DNA from: an uncultured Methylophaga sp.
GTDB lineage: Bacteria > Pseudomonadota > Gammaproteobacteria > Nitrosococcales > Methylophagaceae
DNA length: 15,318 nt
Direction of reading: 5' to 3'
NCBI GenBank assembly: GCA_947631375.1
Contig: CANRLD010000019.1
Location: 1-15,318 of the forward strand
Notes under the pieces: generated by a model
The model's input: only the letters and a program-made list of their open reading frames with translations
The model's database searches: none
Told to the model about the DNA's origin: nothing
Program-made: the position numbers and the translations under genes
Part shown: positions 7,033 to 14,252 of the stretch, in pieces
Layout of the letters: every line of letters starts with the position of its first letter
Numbering within the stretch: position 1 is the first letter of the stretch

Positions 7033-7614
7033 TTACTTGTTCGCTTGTTTTTGCTGGGGACGAATAGTTGCTTCAGTGACGATCCAGTCCATGGGAATAT
7101 CGTGGTCCTGAGGCTGAATACTGTCCAGCAACATCCATTCAAAACCAATACCAATAGAGAGAGGTCTGCTAGGACTGGCAAGTGTACGATCATAAAAGCC
7201 GCCGCCATTTCCCAGCCGATGCATTTGCTGGTCAAAACCGACGAGAGGTACAAGAATGACATCAGGTTGTACGCTCCCGGTGTTTTGAGGAACCGGAATT
7301 TGCCAGACTTCCGCTTCCATTATGGATTCTGGTCCCCACTGGCGGAATTGCAGGGGGCCTTGTCGGTCAATAATTTTTGGTAATGCGGCCTGCCAGCCCT
7401 GTTTAATTAAGTTACAAACAAAGTCGCGACAATCAATTTCACCACGTACAGGCCAGTAAAAACCGATAATACCGGTTGGCAAATCGTCAAGGAGTGCTTG
7501 CAGCTGCTTAAGTAACGCTTGCTGGTGTAACGGTCGCAGCCCATCAGAAAAGGCCAATCGTTCATCGATCAGGCGTTGGCGTTGTACCACGCGAAACTGT
7601 TGCCATGAGGTCAT
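7033..7614 (-). CDS. ygfA: 5-formyltetrahydrofolate cyclo-ligase
   Basis: This 193-residue enzyme converts 5-formyl-tetrahydrofolate to 5,10-methenyl-tetrahydrofolate with ATP, returning a stored folate form to one-carbon metabolism. Family marks are the N-terminal basic helix (about 8-20), FYWPVRGEID (52-61), VPLVGFD (122-128) and the ATP/folate loop GNGGGFYDRTL (135-145); the length is normal. CGGAG lies 5 bases before the ATG. The gene heads a two-gene unit with the cyclic-di-GMP protein. In enterobacteria this gene follows 6S RNA and zapA; neither is visible here, as the upstream 265 bp lead to a divergent PepSY gene. Confidence 0.95.
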   Translation of the reverse strand: MTSWQQFRVVQRQRLIDERLAFSDGLRPLHQQALLKQLQALLDDLPTGIIGFYWPVRGEIDCRDFVCNLIKQGWQAALPKIIDRQGPLQFRQWGPESIMEAEVWQIPVPQNTGSVQPDVILVPLVGFDQQMHRLGNGGGFYDRTLASPSRPLSIGIGFEWMLLDSIQPQDHDIPMDWIVTEATIRPQQKQANK

Positions 7615-7822
7615 GCAGACTCCGAAATGGTGAAGGATATGTATTGGTGTTCCAACTTACAAAGTGTGTACATAATTGTATCGAACCGCAATCTGCACTG
7701 TATGCTGCCTGGCAGATGAATATACTATGCGGATTTAAGCGGAGATGTAAAATTAACTGCTGGCTGCTGAGCTGGCGGGTAATAAGATTGGCAGAAAAAG
7801 CAATATTTAGAACTTTATTCAG

Positions 7823-7839
7823 TTTAAGTTAAGTTTTAT
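7823..7839 (+). promoter_or_regulatory. Candidate response-regulator box upstream of the first PepSY gene
   Basis: TTTAAG, five bases, then TTTTAT: two half-sites 11 bp apart ending 40 bp before the PepSY start codon. This resembles the tandem YTTAAK-N5-YTTAAK site known for PmrA/BasR-type OmpR-family regulators, with one mismatch in the second half. The region is AT rich, so chance similarity or a core promoter is possible. Its value comes from similar elements at 8299-8315 and 11098-11114. Confidence 0.35.
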
Positions 7840-7879
7840 TTTGTAAGGTGAACACACCCTAAACAAAAGGAGTAGCAAA

Positions 7880-8197
7880 ATGAACAAATTAAACAAAGTT
7901 ACATTAGCCGCGTTATTAACAACAGCAATGGCCTTTTCTGCCGGTGCGGTAATGGCGGGCGATGATGTCGCCTCAATGGAGAAAAAAATAGAAGCATTTG
8001 GTTTAATCTCTATTGATGAAGCTAAAAAAATTGCGCTGGACACCAAACCAGGCATCGTCGATGACATTGAGCTGGACAGCATTGACAATGGTGGTGGCTG
8101 GGAATACGAAGTCGAAGTTGTTCAGGAAGATGGCACCGAATGGGATATCGATATCAATGCCAAAACCGGTGAGATTCGTAAAATAGATCGTGACTAA
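7880..8197 (+). CDS. Periplasmic PepSY-domain protein (first of tandem pair)
   Basis: A 105-residue secreted protein with a classic signal peptide (MNKLNK, hydrophobic core, cleavage expected after GAVMA at residue 26). The mature part is a single acidic PepSY domain with the family end pattern EYEVEV...DGTEWDIDINAKTGEI. PepSY domains are thought to bind peptides or inhibit proteases, and small secreted ones often sit beside two-component genes as envelope sensors or regulated outputs. AAAGGAG precedes the ATG by 6 bases, a strong site. It is a close paralogue of the protein at 8348-8656 (shared GLIS, IAL, KPGI, DDI, GGW, YEVEV, EWDI, TGE and RK positions), indicating tandem duplication. It has its own terminator. 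Exact function unknown. Confidence 0.93.
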   Translation: MNKLNKVTLAALLTTAMAFSAGAVMAGDDVASMEKKIEAFGLISIDEAKKIALDTKPGIVDDIELDSIDNGGGWEYEVEVVQEDGTEWDIDINAKTGEIRKIDRD

Positions 8198-8226
8198 TCA
8201 GTCTTTCTTTTCAGTGTAAAAAGTAG

Positions 8227-8253
8227 CGGCCTGTCGTTTGACAGGCCGTTTTT
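8227..8253 (+). terminator. Rho-independent terminator after the first PepSY gene
   Basis: Nine-base perfect arms CGGCCTGTC (8227-8235) and its complement (8240-8248) with a GTTT loop are followed by five T (8249-8253). It begins 29 bases after the stop codon, so the two PepSY genes are separate transcription units. Confidence 0.92.
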
Positions 8254-8298
8254 ATTTGTGGCATTAAAAGTAATAGTTTTTTGATAAATTCAGCTTGT

Positions 8299-8315
8299 TT
8301 TAATTTAGCCTTAAT
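8299..8315 (+). promoter_or_regulatory. Candidate response-regulator box upstream of the second PepSY gene
   Basis: TTTAAT, TTAGC, CTTAAT: a full match to YTTAAK-N5-YTTAAK, the half-site spacing known for PmrA/BasR-type regulators, ending 32 bp before the start codon. A -10-like TATCAT (8315-8320) abuts it. It is the best of the three boxes in this locus and a plausible target of the regulator at 10055-10717. Confidence 0.42.
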
Positions 8316-8347
8316 ATCATTGAACCAGCCATAACAAGAGGTGCAAT

Positions 8348-8656
8348 ATGAACAAGTTAATAATAATGACATTGATAGGCTCCGCATTAAGTTTTTCTGC
8401 CTTGGCGGATGATATTCATGAGATGCAGGCAAAAAGTGAGCAGTTGGGACTGATCAGCGTTGAGCGAGCTAAAGCGATAGCTCTGGAAGCCAAGCCGGGT
8501 ATTATTGATGATATTGACCTGGAAAATCGTTCGTTTGCTGGTGGTTGGGATTATGAGGTTGAAGTCATCGGCAGGGATGGCAAGGAATGGGATATTTATA
8601 TCAATGCGGAAACCGGTGAAGTAAGAAAAGTCAGCCGCGACTGGGACTGGTTTTAA
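8348..8656 (+). CDS. Periplasmic PepSY-domain protein (second of tandem pair)
   Basis: A 102-residue secreted protein with a signal peptide ending after SFSALA (residue 20), then one PepSY domain closing with WDYEVEV, DGKEWDIYINAETGEV. It is a close paralogue of the preceding gene but has an added aromatic C-terminal tail, DWDWF. GAGGTG before the ATG serves as ribosome site. It is flanked by terminators on both sides, so it is transcribed alone, and it converges on the sensor kinase gene, whose stop lies inside this gene's terminator T tract. Probable role: periplasmic partner or regulated output of the two-component pair. No catalytic residues are recognised. Confidence 0.93.
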   Translation: MNKLIIMTLIGSALSFSALADDIHEMQAKSEQLGLISVERAKAIALEAKPGIIDDIDLENRSFAGGWDYEVEVIGRDGKEWDIYINAETGEVRKVSRDWDWF

Positions 8657-8692
8657 GTCTCCTTGCAACAGATAAAAAGCCGCTTTTGGAAG

Positions 8693-8731
8693 TAACCCCC
8701 ACTGCTGGAATCCGCAGTGGGAGTTATTTTT
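8693..8731 (+). terminator. Terminator after the second PepSY gene
   Basis: Arms TAACCCCCACTGC (8693-8705) and GCAGTGGGAGTTA (8714-8726) pair with one mismatch on this strand, which becomes a G-U pair on the other. Five T (8727-8731) follow on the plus strand. The convergent kinase gene ends at 8730-8732, so the hairpin may also protect or end that transcript, although no U tract follows it on the minus strand. Confidence 0.85.
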
Positions 8732-10058
8732 ATAGGGTTTGCGGTAGTTTTACCTCAACTTTTAACCCGCCCATAGTGGATTGGCCAAACAGCATCTCTC
8801 CACTGTAGCTATCAACAATGTCATAAACGATAGCAAGTCCTAGACCACTCCCTGGAACCGATTCGTCTGCCCGGAAACCACGCTGAGTCAAATGAGATAG
8901 TTTATCTTCTGCGCAACCTTTTCCATCATCTTCAACCACAAAACAGCAGTGCTTCTGCTGTTCAAAGACTTTGATATATACTCGTTTTCGGCACCATTTG
9001 CAGGCATTGTCCAGCAGGTTACCCAGCATTTCGAGCAGATCTTCACGATCCCCAGCGAACCATACATCTGGGGCAATATCCCAGTCGATGATTGGTGACT
9101 TATCCCGATATAACAATTGCAGAGTTCGGCTTAATTCAGCAATTTCCTGCTCTAGATCGACTTTTTGCCCTGGTAGTGGCGATCCCAGCAGTCGGGCGCG
9201 TTTTAGTTCTCGCTCAATGCTCTGCCCCATATCATGGCTGACCCGGTTTAATGATGCCTGAATGTCTGGAAACTGTTTGAGCGCGCTGTGCTCTGCGGTT
9301 TGATTCAGTAAGGTCAGGCGAGTTTTCAAGGCGTGGGCGAGATTGCCCAGTGCAACACGAGAACGTTGGGTTTTACGTGCTGTGGCGTTGAGCAGCCGAT
9401 TAAGCTCTTCGATCATCGGTTGTATTTCTTCTGGCCCTTCGGCATCAATTTTTTGGGTTTCGCCACGGCGCAGGCGGGATAATTGCTGTTGAATCCGGCT
9501 CAGTGGTTGTAGCGCTTTGCCGACAATTAACCATTGCACCATCAGGATAAGTACCAAGCCAATAGCACAGGCCAGCGAATAGAGCATTTGAAACTGGAAA
9601 ATATCGTCATCAAGTGCGCTGATGTTCTGGGCGACCAAAATGGTAATCGTGTGATCTTGTTTATAAAAGCCACGTGACAGCGTAAACAGCCGTTCATCAT
9701 GTGGCCCGGCAACGGTAGATTGTCGGGTCTGTCCGCTGTTTAAGCGATCTATTGGCAGTGATTCATCCCACAGGGATCGTGACTGTTTACAGTAAAGCTC
9801 GGTACAGACAACAAAGTAATGGCCCGAAAATGGTCGCTGATACAGACTGCTGAGACGTAATGCGTTTAATTCAAACGTATTGTCTGGCCCGACTTCGATG
9901 CTGGCGAGCAGCCCTTCGGTTTCACTTTCCAGACGCTCAAGTAGCTGGGTTTCGGTAACACGCTCAATAACCAGTGATATCAACGCCCACTGTAGCAATA
10001 GCAACAGGCTTAAGGTAAAGGTTAATCCAAGCGAGAGTCGGCGTTTAAGTGAGCTCAT
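8730..10058 (-). CDS. Sensor histidine kinase, PhoQ-like
   Basis: A 442-residue inner-membrane kinase. Transmembrane helix 1 spans about 10-31 and helix 2 about 158-180. They enclose a periplasmic sensor of about 125 residues with a Cys85/Cys90 pair (CTELYC). A HAMP linker (about 181-233) leads to the dimerisation domain with phospho-acceptor His242 in NLAHALKTRL. The motif resembles PhoQ HSLKTPL but has Arg where Pro is nearly always found. The ATPase domain has the N box NLLDNACKWC (Asn351), the G1 box DDGKGC and the G2 box GSGLGLAIV. The start codon overlaps the regulator stop by four bases (ATGA), giving translational coupling. The signal is unknown; adjacency of three PepSY proteins suggests an envelope cue such as peptides, cations or misfolding. 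Confidence 0.94.
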   Translation of the reverse strand: MSSLKRRLSLGLTFTLSLLLLLQWALISLVIERVTETQLLERLESETEGLLASIEVGPDNTFELNALRLSSLYQRPFSGHYFVVCTELYCKQSRSLWDESLPIDRLNSGQTRQSTVAGPHDERLFTLSRGFYKQDHTITILVAQNISALDDDIFQFQMLYSLACAIGLVLILMVQWLIVGKALQPLSRIQQQLSRLRRGETQKIDAEGPEEIQPMIEELNRLLNATARKTQRSRVALGNLAHALKTRLTLLNQTAEHSALKQFPDIQASLNRVSHDMGQSIERELKRARLLGSPLPGQKVDLEQEIAELSRTLQLLYRDKSPIIDWDIAPDVWFAGDREDLLEMLGNLLDNACKWCRKRVYIKVFEQQKHCCFVVEDDGKGCAEDKLSHLTQRGFRADESVPGSGLGLAIVYDIVDSYSGEMLFGQSTMGGLKVEVKLPQTL

Positions 10059-10717
10059 GCCGACCCGAAGATATAGCCTTGTCCACGTCGGGTTTGTATC
10101 AGATCGTTGCCCACCTTTTGTCTCAGGCGATTGACATAGACTTCAATCACATTGCTGTCGCGATCGCTGTCGTAGTCATAGACATGTTCGGTTAAGCGGC
10201 TTTTTGAAATCACCAGCCCCGGATGCAACATAAAATAGCGTAACAGTCTGAATTCGGTGCCGGTCAGGGTAATGACCTCTCCGCTTTCCAGCGTGACAAC
10301 CTGGCGATCTTCATCAAGCTGCAAACCTGCTACTTGTAGCGGGCCACCGCTGATCCCGGCACTGCGTTTTAACACGGCGCTGATCCGGGCCAGTAATTCT
10401 TCGGTCTGAAATGGCTTAGCAACGTAATCATCGGCACCGGCTTTAAAGCCCTGTACTTTTTCTTCCCAGCTGCCCCGGGCAGTCAGAATGACGACTGGAA
10501 CATGGTTGTCCCGGCTGCGCCAGTTTTGCAACACTTCCATTCCCGAGCGTTTGGGTAAACCTAAGTCGAGCACTATCAAATCATAGGGTTCGATATCACC
10601 CAAGGCTTCAGCATCAATACCATCTACTGCTAAATCGACAGCATAGCCAGCCTCATGCAGCGCGTTTTGTAACACCAGCCCCATTTGTGGATCGTCTTCA
10701 ACCAGCAGTAAGCGCAT
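10055..10717 (-). CDS. OmpR/PhoP-family response regulator
   Basis: A 220-residue DNA-binding regulator. The receiver has acidic Glu7/Asp8/Asp9, phospho-acceptor Asp51 (LIVLDLGLP), Thr79 and Lys101 (VAKPFQ). The C-terminal winged helix includes LTGTEFRLLRYFMLHPG and the recognition region SNVIEVYVNRLRQKVG, ending in RGQGYIFGS. It belongs with PhoP, PmrA/BasR and QseB; members cannot be told apart by eye. It lies 2 bp after the third PepSY gene and overlaps the kinase gene by 4 bp, so all three form one operon. The tandem YTTAAK-like boxes before the PepSY genes are candidate targets, including its own promoter. Confidence 0.95.
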   Translation of the reverse strand: MRLLLVEDDPQMGLVLQNALHEAGYAVDLAVDGIDAEALGDIEPYDLIVLDLGLPKRSGMEVLQNWRSRDNHVPVVILTARGSWEEKVQGFKAGADDYVAKPFQTEELLARISAVLKRSAGISGGPLQVAGLQLDEDRQVVTLESGEVITLTGTEFRLLRYFMLHPGLVISKSRLTEHVYDYDSDRDSNVIEVYVNRLRQKVGNDLIQTRRGQGYIFGSA

Positions 10718-10719
10718 AC

Positions 10720-11040
10720 TTAATCATCCAGTTCCAGCCCAAGCAGGTCGCCATTGGTCGCGTCCAGCTCCAACTCCCAGACCCGGCCTTGCGCATCAAG
10801 GATCTCGATTTCGTAGATCAGCATGTTATCGTCACGTTCGAGCTCTGTGTCAATGACATCGCCATTACGAAAGGCTACAGCTTTTTCAATAATGGTTTCC
10901 AAAGGCAGGATCTGACCCGATTCGCGTAGCTGTCTGGCTTCAAAATGGCTGACATCATCTGCCATCACGGGGGGGGCGATAGCGCCCGATAGAACCAAGG
11001 CTCCCGCCAGATATGTTTTTGCATTAAACGGCAGCTTCAT
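10720..11040 (-). CDS. Periplasmic PepSY-domain protein heading the two-component operon
   Basis: A 106-residue secreted protein with a signal peptide ending after PPVMA (residue 27) and one acidic PepSY domain ending YEIEILDAQGRVWELELDA and TNGDLLG. It is more distant from the two plus-strand PepSY proteins than they are from each other. The ATG at 11040 was chosen over a GTG nine bases upstream, because AGGAAG sits 8 bases before the ATG but only one base from the GTG. It is first in the operon PepSY, regulator, kinase, with 2 bp to the next gene. This arrangement suggests a periplasmic accessory subunit or feedback inhibitor of the kinase; that role is inference. Confidence 0.92.
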   Translation of the reverse strand: MKLPFNAKTYLAGALVLSGAIAPPVMADDVSHFEARQLRESGQILPLETIIEKAVAFRNGDVIDTELERDDNMLIYEIEILDAQGRVWELELDATNGDLLGLELDD

Positions 11041-11097
11041 TATTTTCACTTCCTAACAGGTAAACAGAGTATTTCAGGTTACCGTGAATCATACAGA

Positions 11098-11114
11098 GTC
11101 AAGCCTTAATTAAA
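11098..11114 (-). promoter_or_regulatory. Candidate promoter/operator of the PepSY two-component operon
   Basis: On the minus strand TTTAAT, TAAGG, CTTGAC gives a partial YTTAAK-N5-YTTAAK match (second half 4 of 6). The left part lies in a 16-bp near-palindrome AGCCTTAATTAAAGCT on the plus strand. Four bases further is TATGAT, a good -10. It sits 57 bp upstream of the start codon. Weaker than the other two boxes. Confidence 0.28.
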
Positions 11115-11137
11115 GCTGAACTGCTTTGACTACAACA

Positions 11138-12718
11138 TTAACTTTGTTGAAAACGTTTGATCATATCGGTCAGGTGATGCGATTGACTGGACAGCTTTTG
11201 TGCTGCGGTATCTGCACCTTCAGCACCTTGTGAAACCTGCGAAGCGCTTTCATTAACGTTGACGATATTGCGGTTAATACCTTCGCTGACGGTGCTTTGT
11301 TGTTCTACCGCGGTAGCAATTTGTGCATTGAGGCTATTCATAGTGCTGACTTCGTTGGCGATAGTTTCCAGCGACTTAATCGCAGAGTTAACATGCTGCT
11401 CACTATTTTTGCTGGTTTTCTGACTTAACTCCATCACGCTGATGGCTTGTTTTACAGCATTGTTTAATTCACTGATCAGGTTTTGAATTTGTTGGGTAGA
11501 TAACTGTGTTTTGCTGGCCAGTGAGCGCACTTCTTCTGCGACAACAGCGAAACCACGGCCATGTTCACCGGCACGTGCGGCTTCGATGGCTGCGTTCAAT
11601 GCCAGCAGATTAGTCTGATCGGCAATATCGGTAATGACATTAATGATTTGACTGATATTACGAGTGTCGTTATCAAGCTGAGTGACGACGCTGGAAATAT
11701 CGCGAATAGCGTTACCCAGATCGCTTAATGCGCCGACAGCCAATGAGGCGCTGGCATTACCATTGGCGGCCAGCTCATCAGTTTGTTGTGCTTTTTCAGC
11801 CGCATAGGCGGCATTGCTCGCCACTTCCTGGATGCTGGCTGTCATTTCGGTCATTGCTGCTGCGACTTGTTCCATTTGCATGGCTTGTTGTTGGACAGCT
11901 GTCTGGATGGTGGCAATAGAATGAGCGCTGTCATCAGCTTCTTTTGCAATATCAGCAGAGGATTGGCGCATTCGACTGAGGGTTGTATTGAGACGACCAC
12001 GGATAAAGTCAGTTGCTAACAACAGCTGTCCGATCTCGTCGCTGCGGCCAGTGTAAATGTAGGCCATCAGCGGATTGTCGATCTCTTTACGTGCCTGTTG
12101 TCCGGCCGCTTTTAACGGCATAAATGCCCAGAAAGAAAGCCCCCAGAAAGCGGTAACAGCGATGCCAGCGACAATTGCCATAGCCGGCTGTGCGCTGCCG
12201 AACAGCAATGATGTCAGGATAACCGCTGTGAGTAATGCAATTATCTGTGCCAGTAAAAAACGGCCTTTCAGCCCCAGCGAGTTAATGCTGTTGCTGTCTT
12301 CAGCGGGTTTTCCTGCATTTATTCGCTGATATACGCGCTCTGCCCGTTCAATACGATCACGGTCTGCTTCCGTTCGCACGGATTCATAACCCACCACCTC
12401 ACCATTATCGATAATCGGGCTGATATAACCATCTACCCAATAATAATCACCATTTTTAGCGCGATTCTTAATAATGCCCATCCAATGATGGTTGGCCTTC
12501 ATACTGCGCCACAAATCAGAAAATACCGCTGACGGCATCTGAGGATGTCGAACAACATTATGATTTTTATGCAACAGCTCGTCTGCTTCAAAGCCACTGA
12601 TTTGCTGGAAGGTATCGTTAAAGCTGTTAAGGACGCCCTTCAGGCTGGTGGTAGAGATGATCTCCTCACCTTTCGGAAATGGAATTTCGTTATCTGTAAT
12701 CGGAAGGTTCGTTTTCAT
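11138..12718 (-). CDS. aer: Aer-like PAS chemoreceptor (methyl-accepting chemotaxis protein)
   Basis: A 526-residue energy- or redox-taxis receptor. The N-terminal PAS domain (about 15-120) matches E. coli Aer position by position: Asn34 in FNDTF, VRHP with Arg57 and His58, Trp79 and KNRAKNGDYYWV; these surround FAD in Aer. Asp60 of Aer is Gln60 here. Two hydrophobic segments (about 154-173 and 177-199) separated by only a few residues form a membrane hairpin, so there is no periplasmic sensor domain. A HAMP-like region and the cytoplasmic coiled coil follow, with the hairpin tip ADQTNLLALNAAIEAARAGE and GRGFAVVAEEVRSLA that contacts CheA and CheW. AAGGA lies 7 bases before the ATG. A sigma-28 promoter upstream places it in the flagellar/chemotaxis regulon. 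No C-terminal CheR-binding pentapeptide is seen. The gene symbol is by similarity; paralogues are common. Confidence 0.93.
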   Translation of the reverse strand: MKTNLPITDNEIPFPKGEEIISTTSLKGVLNSFNDTFQQISGFEADELLHKNHNVVRHPQMPSAVFSDLWRSMKANHHWMGIIKNRAKNGDYYWVDGYISPIIDNGEVVGYESVRTEADRDRIERAERVYQRINAGKPAEDSNSINSLGLKGRFLLAQIIALLTAVILTSLLFGSAQPAMAIVAGIAVTAFWGLSFWAFMPLKAAGQQARKEIDNPLMAYIYTGRSDEIGQLLLATDFIRGRLNTTLSRMRQSSADIAKEADDSAHSIATIQTAVQQQAMQMEQVAAAMTEMTASIQEVASNAAYAAEKAQQTDELAANGNASASLAVGALSDLGNAIRDISSVVTQLDNDTRNISQIINVITDIADQTNLLALNAAIEAARAGEHGRGFAVVAEEVRSLASKTQLSTQQIQNLISELNNAVKQAISVMELSQKTSKNSEQHVNSAIKSLETIANEVSTMNSLNAQIATAVEQQSTVSEGINRNIVNVNESASQVSQGAEGADTAAQKLSSQSHHLTDMIKRFQQS

Positions 12719-12793
12719 AGATATATCCTTGATTTCCTGCGTCGAATAAAATTGTCGTGGAGGGGGTATAAATTGTCAGGTGAGGCCATATGA

Positions 12794-12820
12794 TTATCGG
12801 CGGATTGTGCAGTAACTTAA
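12794..12820 (-). promoter_or_regulatory. Sigma-28 (FliA) promoter of the Aer-like receptor
   Basis: On the minus strand TTAAGTTA (12813-12820), 11 bases, then GCCGATAA (12794-12801). The FliA consensus is TAAAGTTT-N11-GCCGATAA, so the -10 is perfect, the spacing exact and the -35 matches 6 of 8. Transcription would start near 12786, giving a leader of about 68 bases. The gene downstream is a chemoreceptor, the expected target class. Confidence 0.88.
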
Positions 12821-12930
12821 GCGGTACTATCAAGTGTAAGATTGATTCTGCAGAAAGCGGATACAAATCATCAACTTTTTCAGCTATGGTTAAGGCACAG
12901 GACAAGGATAAGTAGAGGAGAAATACGCCG

Positions 12931-14118
12931 ATGGCTGATTCAACTTCGAAAGTGACTCGTAGCAACCTGACAGAAACACGTAAAAATCAAACGGAAACAG
13001 TTTCTCCACCACCGCTGCTTTACCAGGCTGCTGACTTGGCGGGGGTACGCTTTAATGGTGATAAGCCTTGGGATATTCAGGTGTTTGATACGCAAGTCTA
13101 TCGACGGATCATCACCCAAGGCTCGCTGGGGTTTGGTGAAAGTTATATGGACAACCTGTGGGAGTGTCGCCAGCTGGATGAATTGTTCCATCGCTTGTTA
13201 AAAGTGGATGTTGAAAAACATTTGGGCAGTGCGGCGAAGTTACGTTTGGCGTTTGAAGTGTTCCGGCAGAATATTTTTAATCGCCAAACCAGCAAACGTG
13301 CTTATGAAGTGGGTAAAAAACATTACGACACCGGTAATGATATTTTTCAGGCGATGCTGGATCCAACGATGAGTTACTCCTGTGGTTACTGGGCGCAAGC
13401 CAATACTCTGGAACAGGCGCAAACAGCAAAACTGGATCTGATTTGTCGAAAACTGGCGCTCAAACCTGGCGAGTCGGTGTTGGAAATTGGTTGTGGTTGG
13501 GGAAGCTTTGCGCAGTATGCTGCCGAAAATTACGGCGTAAAAGTTCACGGTATTACGATTTCCGAAGAACAGCAATCGCTGGCTCGCGAGCGTTGCGCAG
13601 GCTTACCGGTGACCATTGAGTTAATGGACTATCGCGATCTTCAGGGTCAATTCGACAAAATTGTATCGATTGGCATGTTTGAGCATGTTGGTCCAAAAAA
13701 CTACCCGGTTTATTTTGACAGTGCTTTAAAACTGCTCAAGCCGGAAGGTTTATTCCTGTTACACACTATTGGCATTCATGCGACGTCATTAAAAGTTGAT
13801 CCCTGGATTGATAAATATATTTTTCGCAATGGCAAGTTGCCTTCTGCCGCAGACTTGGCGAAAGTGTTAAATGGACGTTTTGTGATAGAGGATTGGCACA
13901 ATTTTGGTACCGACTATGACAAAACGTTGATGGCATGGTGGGAAAACTTTGATAGTGCATGGCCTGGACTTTCGCGTCATTACGATGAGCGGTTTTATCG
14001 AATGTGGAAATATTATTTGCATAGCTGTGCTGGTTTTTTTCGTTCCAAACAAGGTCAGTTATGGCAGTTGGTGTTGAGTAAACGAGGGCGGGAGGGGATA
14101 TATCGATCCTTACGTTAA
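12931..14118 (+). CDS. cfa: Cyclopropane-fatty-acyl-phospholipid synthase
   Basis: This 395-residue enzyme transfers a methylene from S-adenosylmethionine to cis double bonds of membrane phospholipid acyl chains, hardening membranes against acid, solvents and oxidation. The SAM-binding motif is VLEIGCGWGSF. All residues known to matter in E. coli Cfa are present at a constant offset of +12: Cys151 (YSCGYW), Glu251 (MFEHVG), His278 (LLHTIG), Tyr329 (GTDYDKTL) and Cys366 (LHSCAGFF). The N-terminus carries a polar, Thr/Ser-rich extension of about 25 residues. GAGGAG lies 10 bases before the ATG. It is divergent from the chemoreceptor across a 212-bp promoter region. No clear terminator follows, but the 134-bp gap and new -10 candidate suggest the catalase has its own promoter. 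Confidence 0.97.
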   Translation: MADSTSKVTRSNLTETRKNQTETVSPPPLLYQAADLAGVRFNGDKPWDIQVFDTQVYRRIITQGSLGFGESYMDNLWECRQLDELFHRLLKVDVEKHLGSAAKLRLAFEVFRQNIFNRQTSKRAYEVGKKHYDTGNDIFQAMLDPTMSYSCGYWAQANTLEQAQTAKLDLICRKLALKPGESVLEIGCGWGSFAQYAAENYGVKVHGITISEEQQSLARERCAGLPVTIELMDYRDLQGQFDKIVSIGMFEHVGPKNYPVYFDSALKLLKPEGLFLLHTIGIHATSLKVDPWIDKYIFRNGKLPSAADLAKVLNGRFVIEDWHNFGTDYDKTLMAWWENFDSAWPGLSRHYDERFYRMWKYYLHSCAGFFRSKQGQLWQLVLSKRGREGIYRSLR

Positions 14119-14252
14119 CAGTGGCTGTCACTAATCGGTAAGTACGATTAAATTGTTCAAAATTATTCGTTTTATTTGTTTATAAGGTTGGCTTATAGTA
14201 GCTCCGAATCTACTTGATTGGCTTTACAAAAATGGCAGCGAAGGAGATGGAT

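Noticed and set aside
7615..7879. 6S RNA gene expected upstream of the folate cyclo-ligase
   Set aside because: In enterobacteria 6S RNA precedes this gene, but the region on the minus strand is AT rich and shows no long closing stem or central bubble like 6S RNA.
7819..8088. 89-codon minus-strand frame opposite the first PepSY gene
   Set aside because: Shadow of a well-supported gene with signal peptide, ribosome site and paralogue; the antisense product has low complexity and no family features.
11041..11137. Terminator for the chemoreceptor gene
   Set aside because: Only a 5-bp AAAGC/GCTTT stem without U tract is present; read-through into the PepSY operon cannot be excluded.
14194..14225. 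OxyR-type ATAG repeats before the catalase gene
   Set aside because: Only one exact ATAG quarter-site and one near match at the right spacing; the other two quarters fail. Regulation by OxyR is plausible but not shown.
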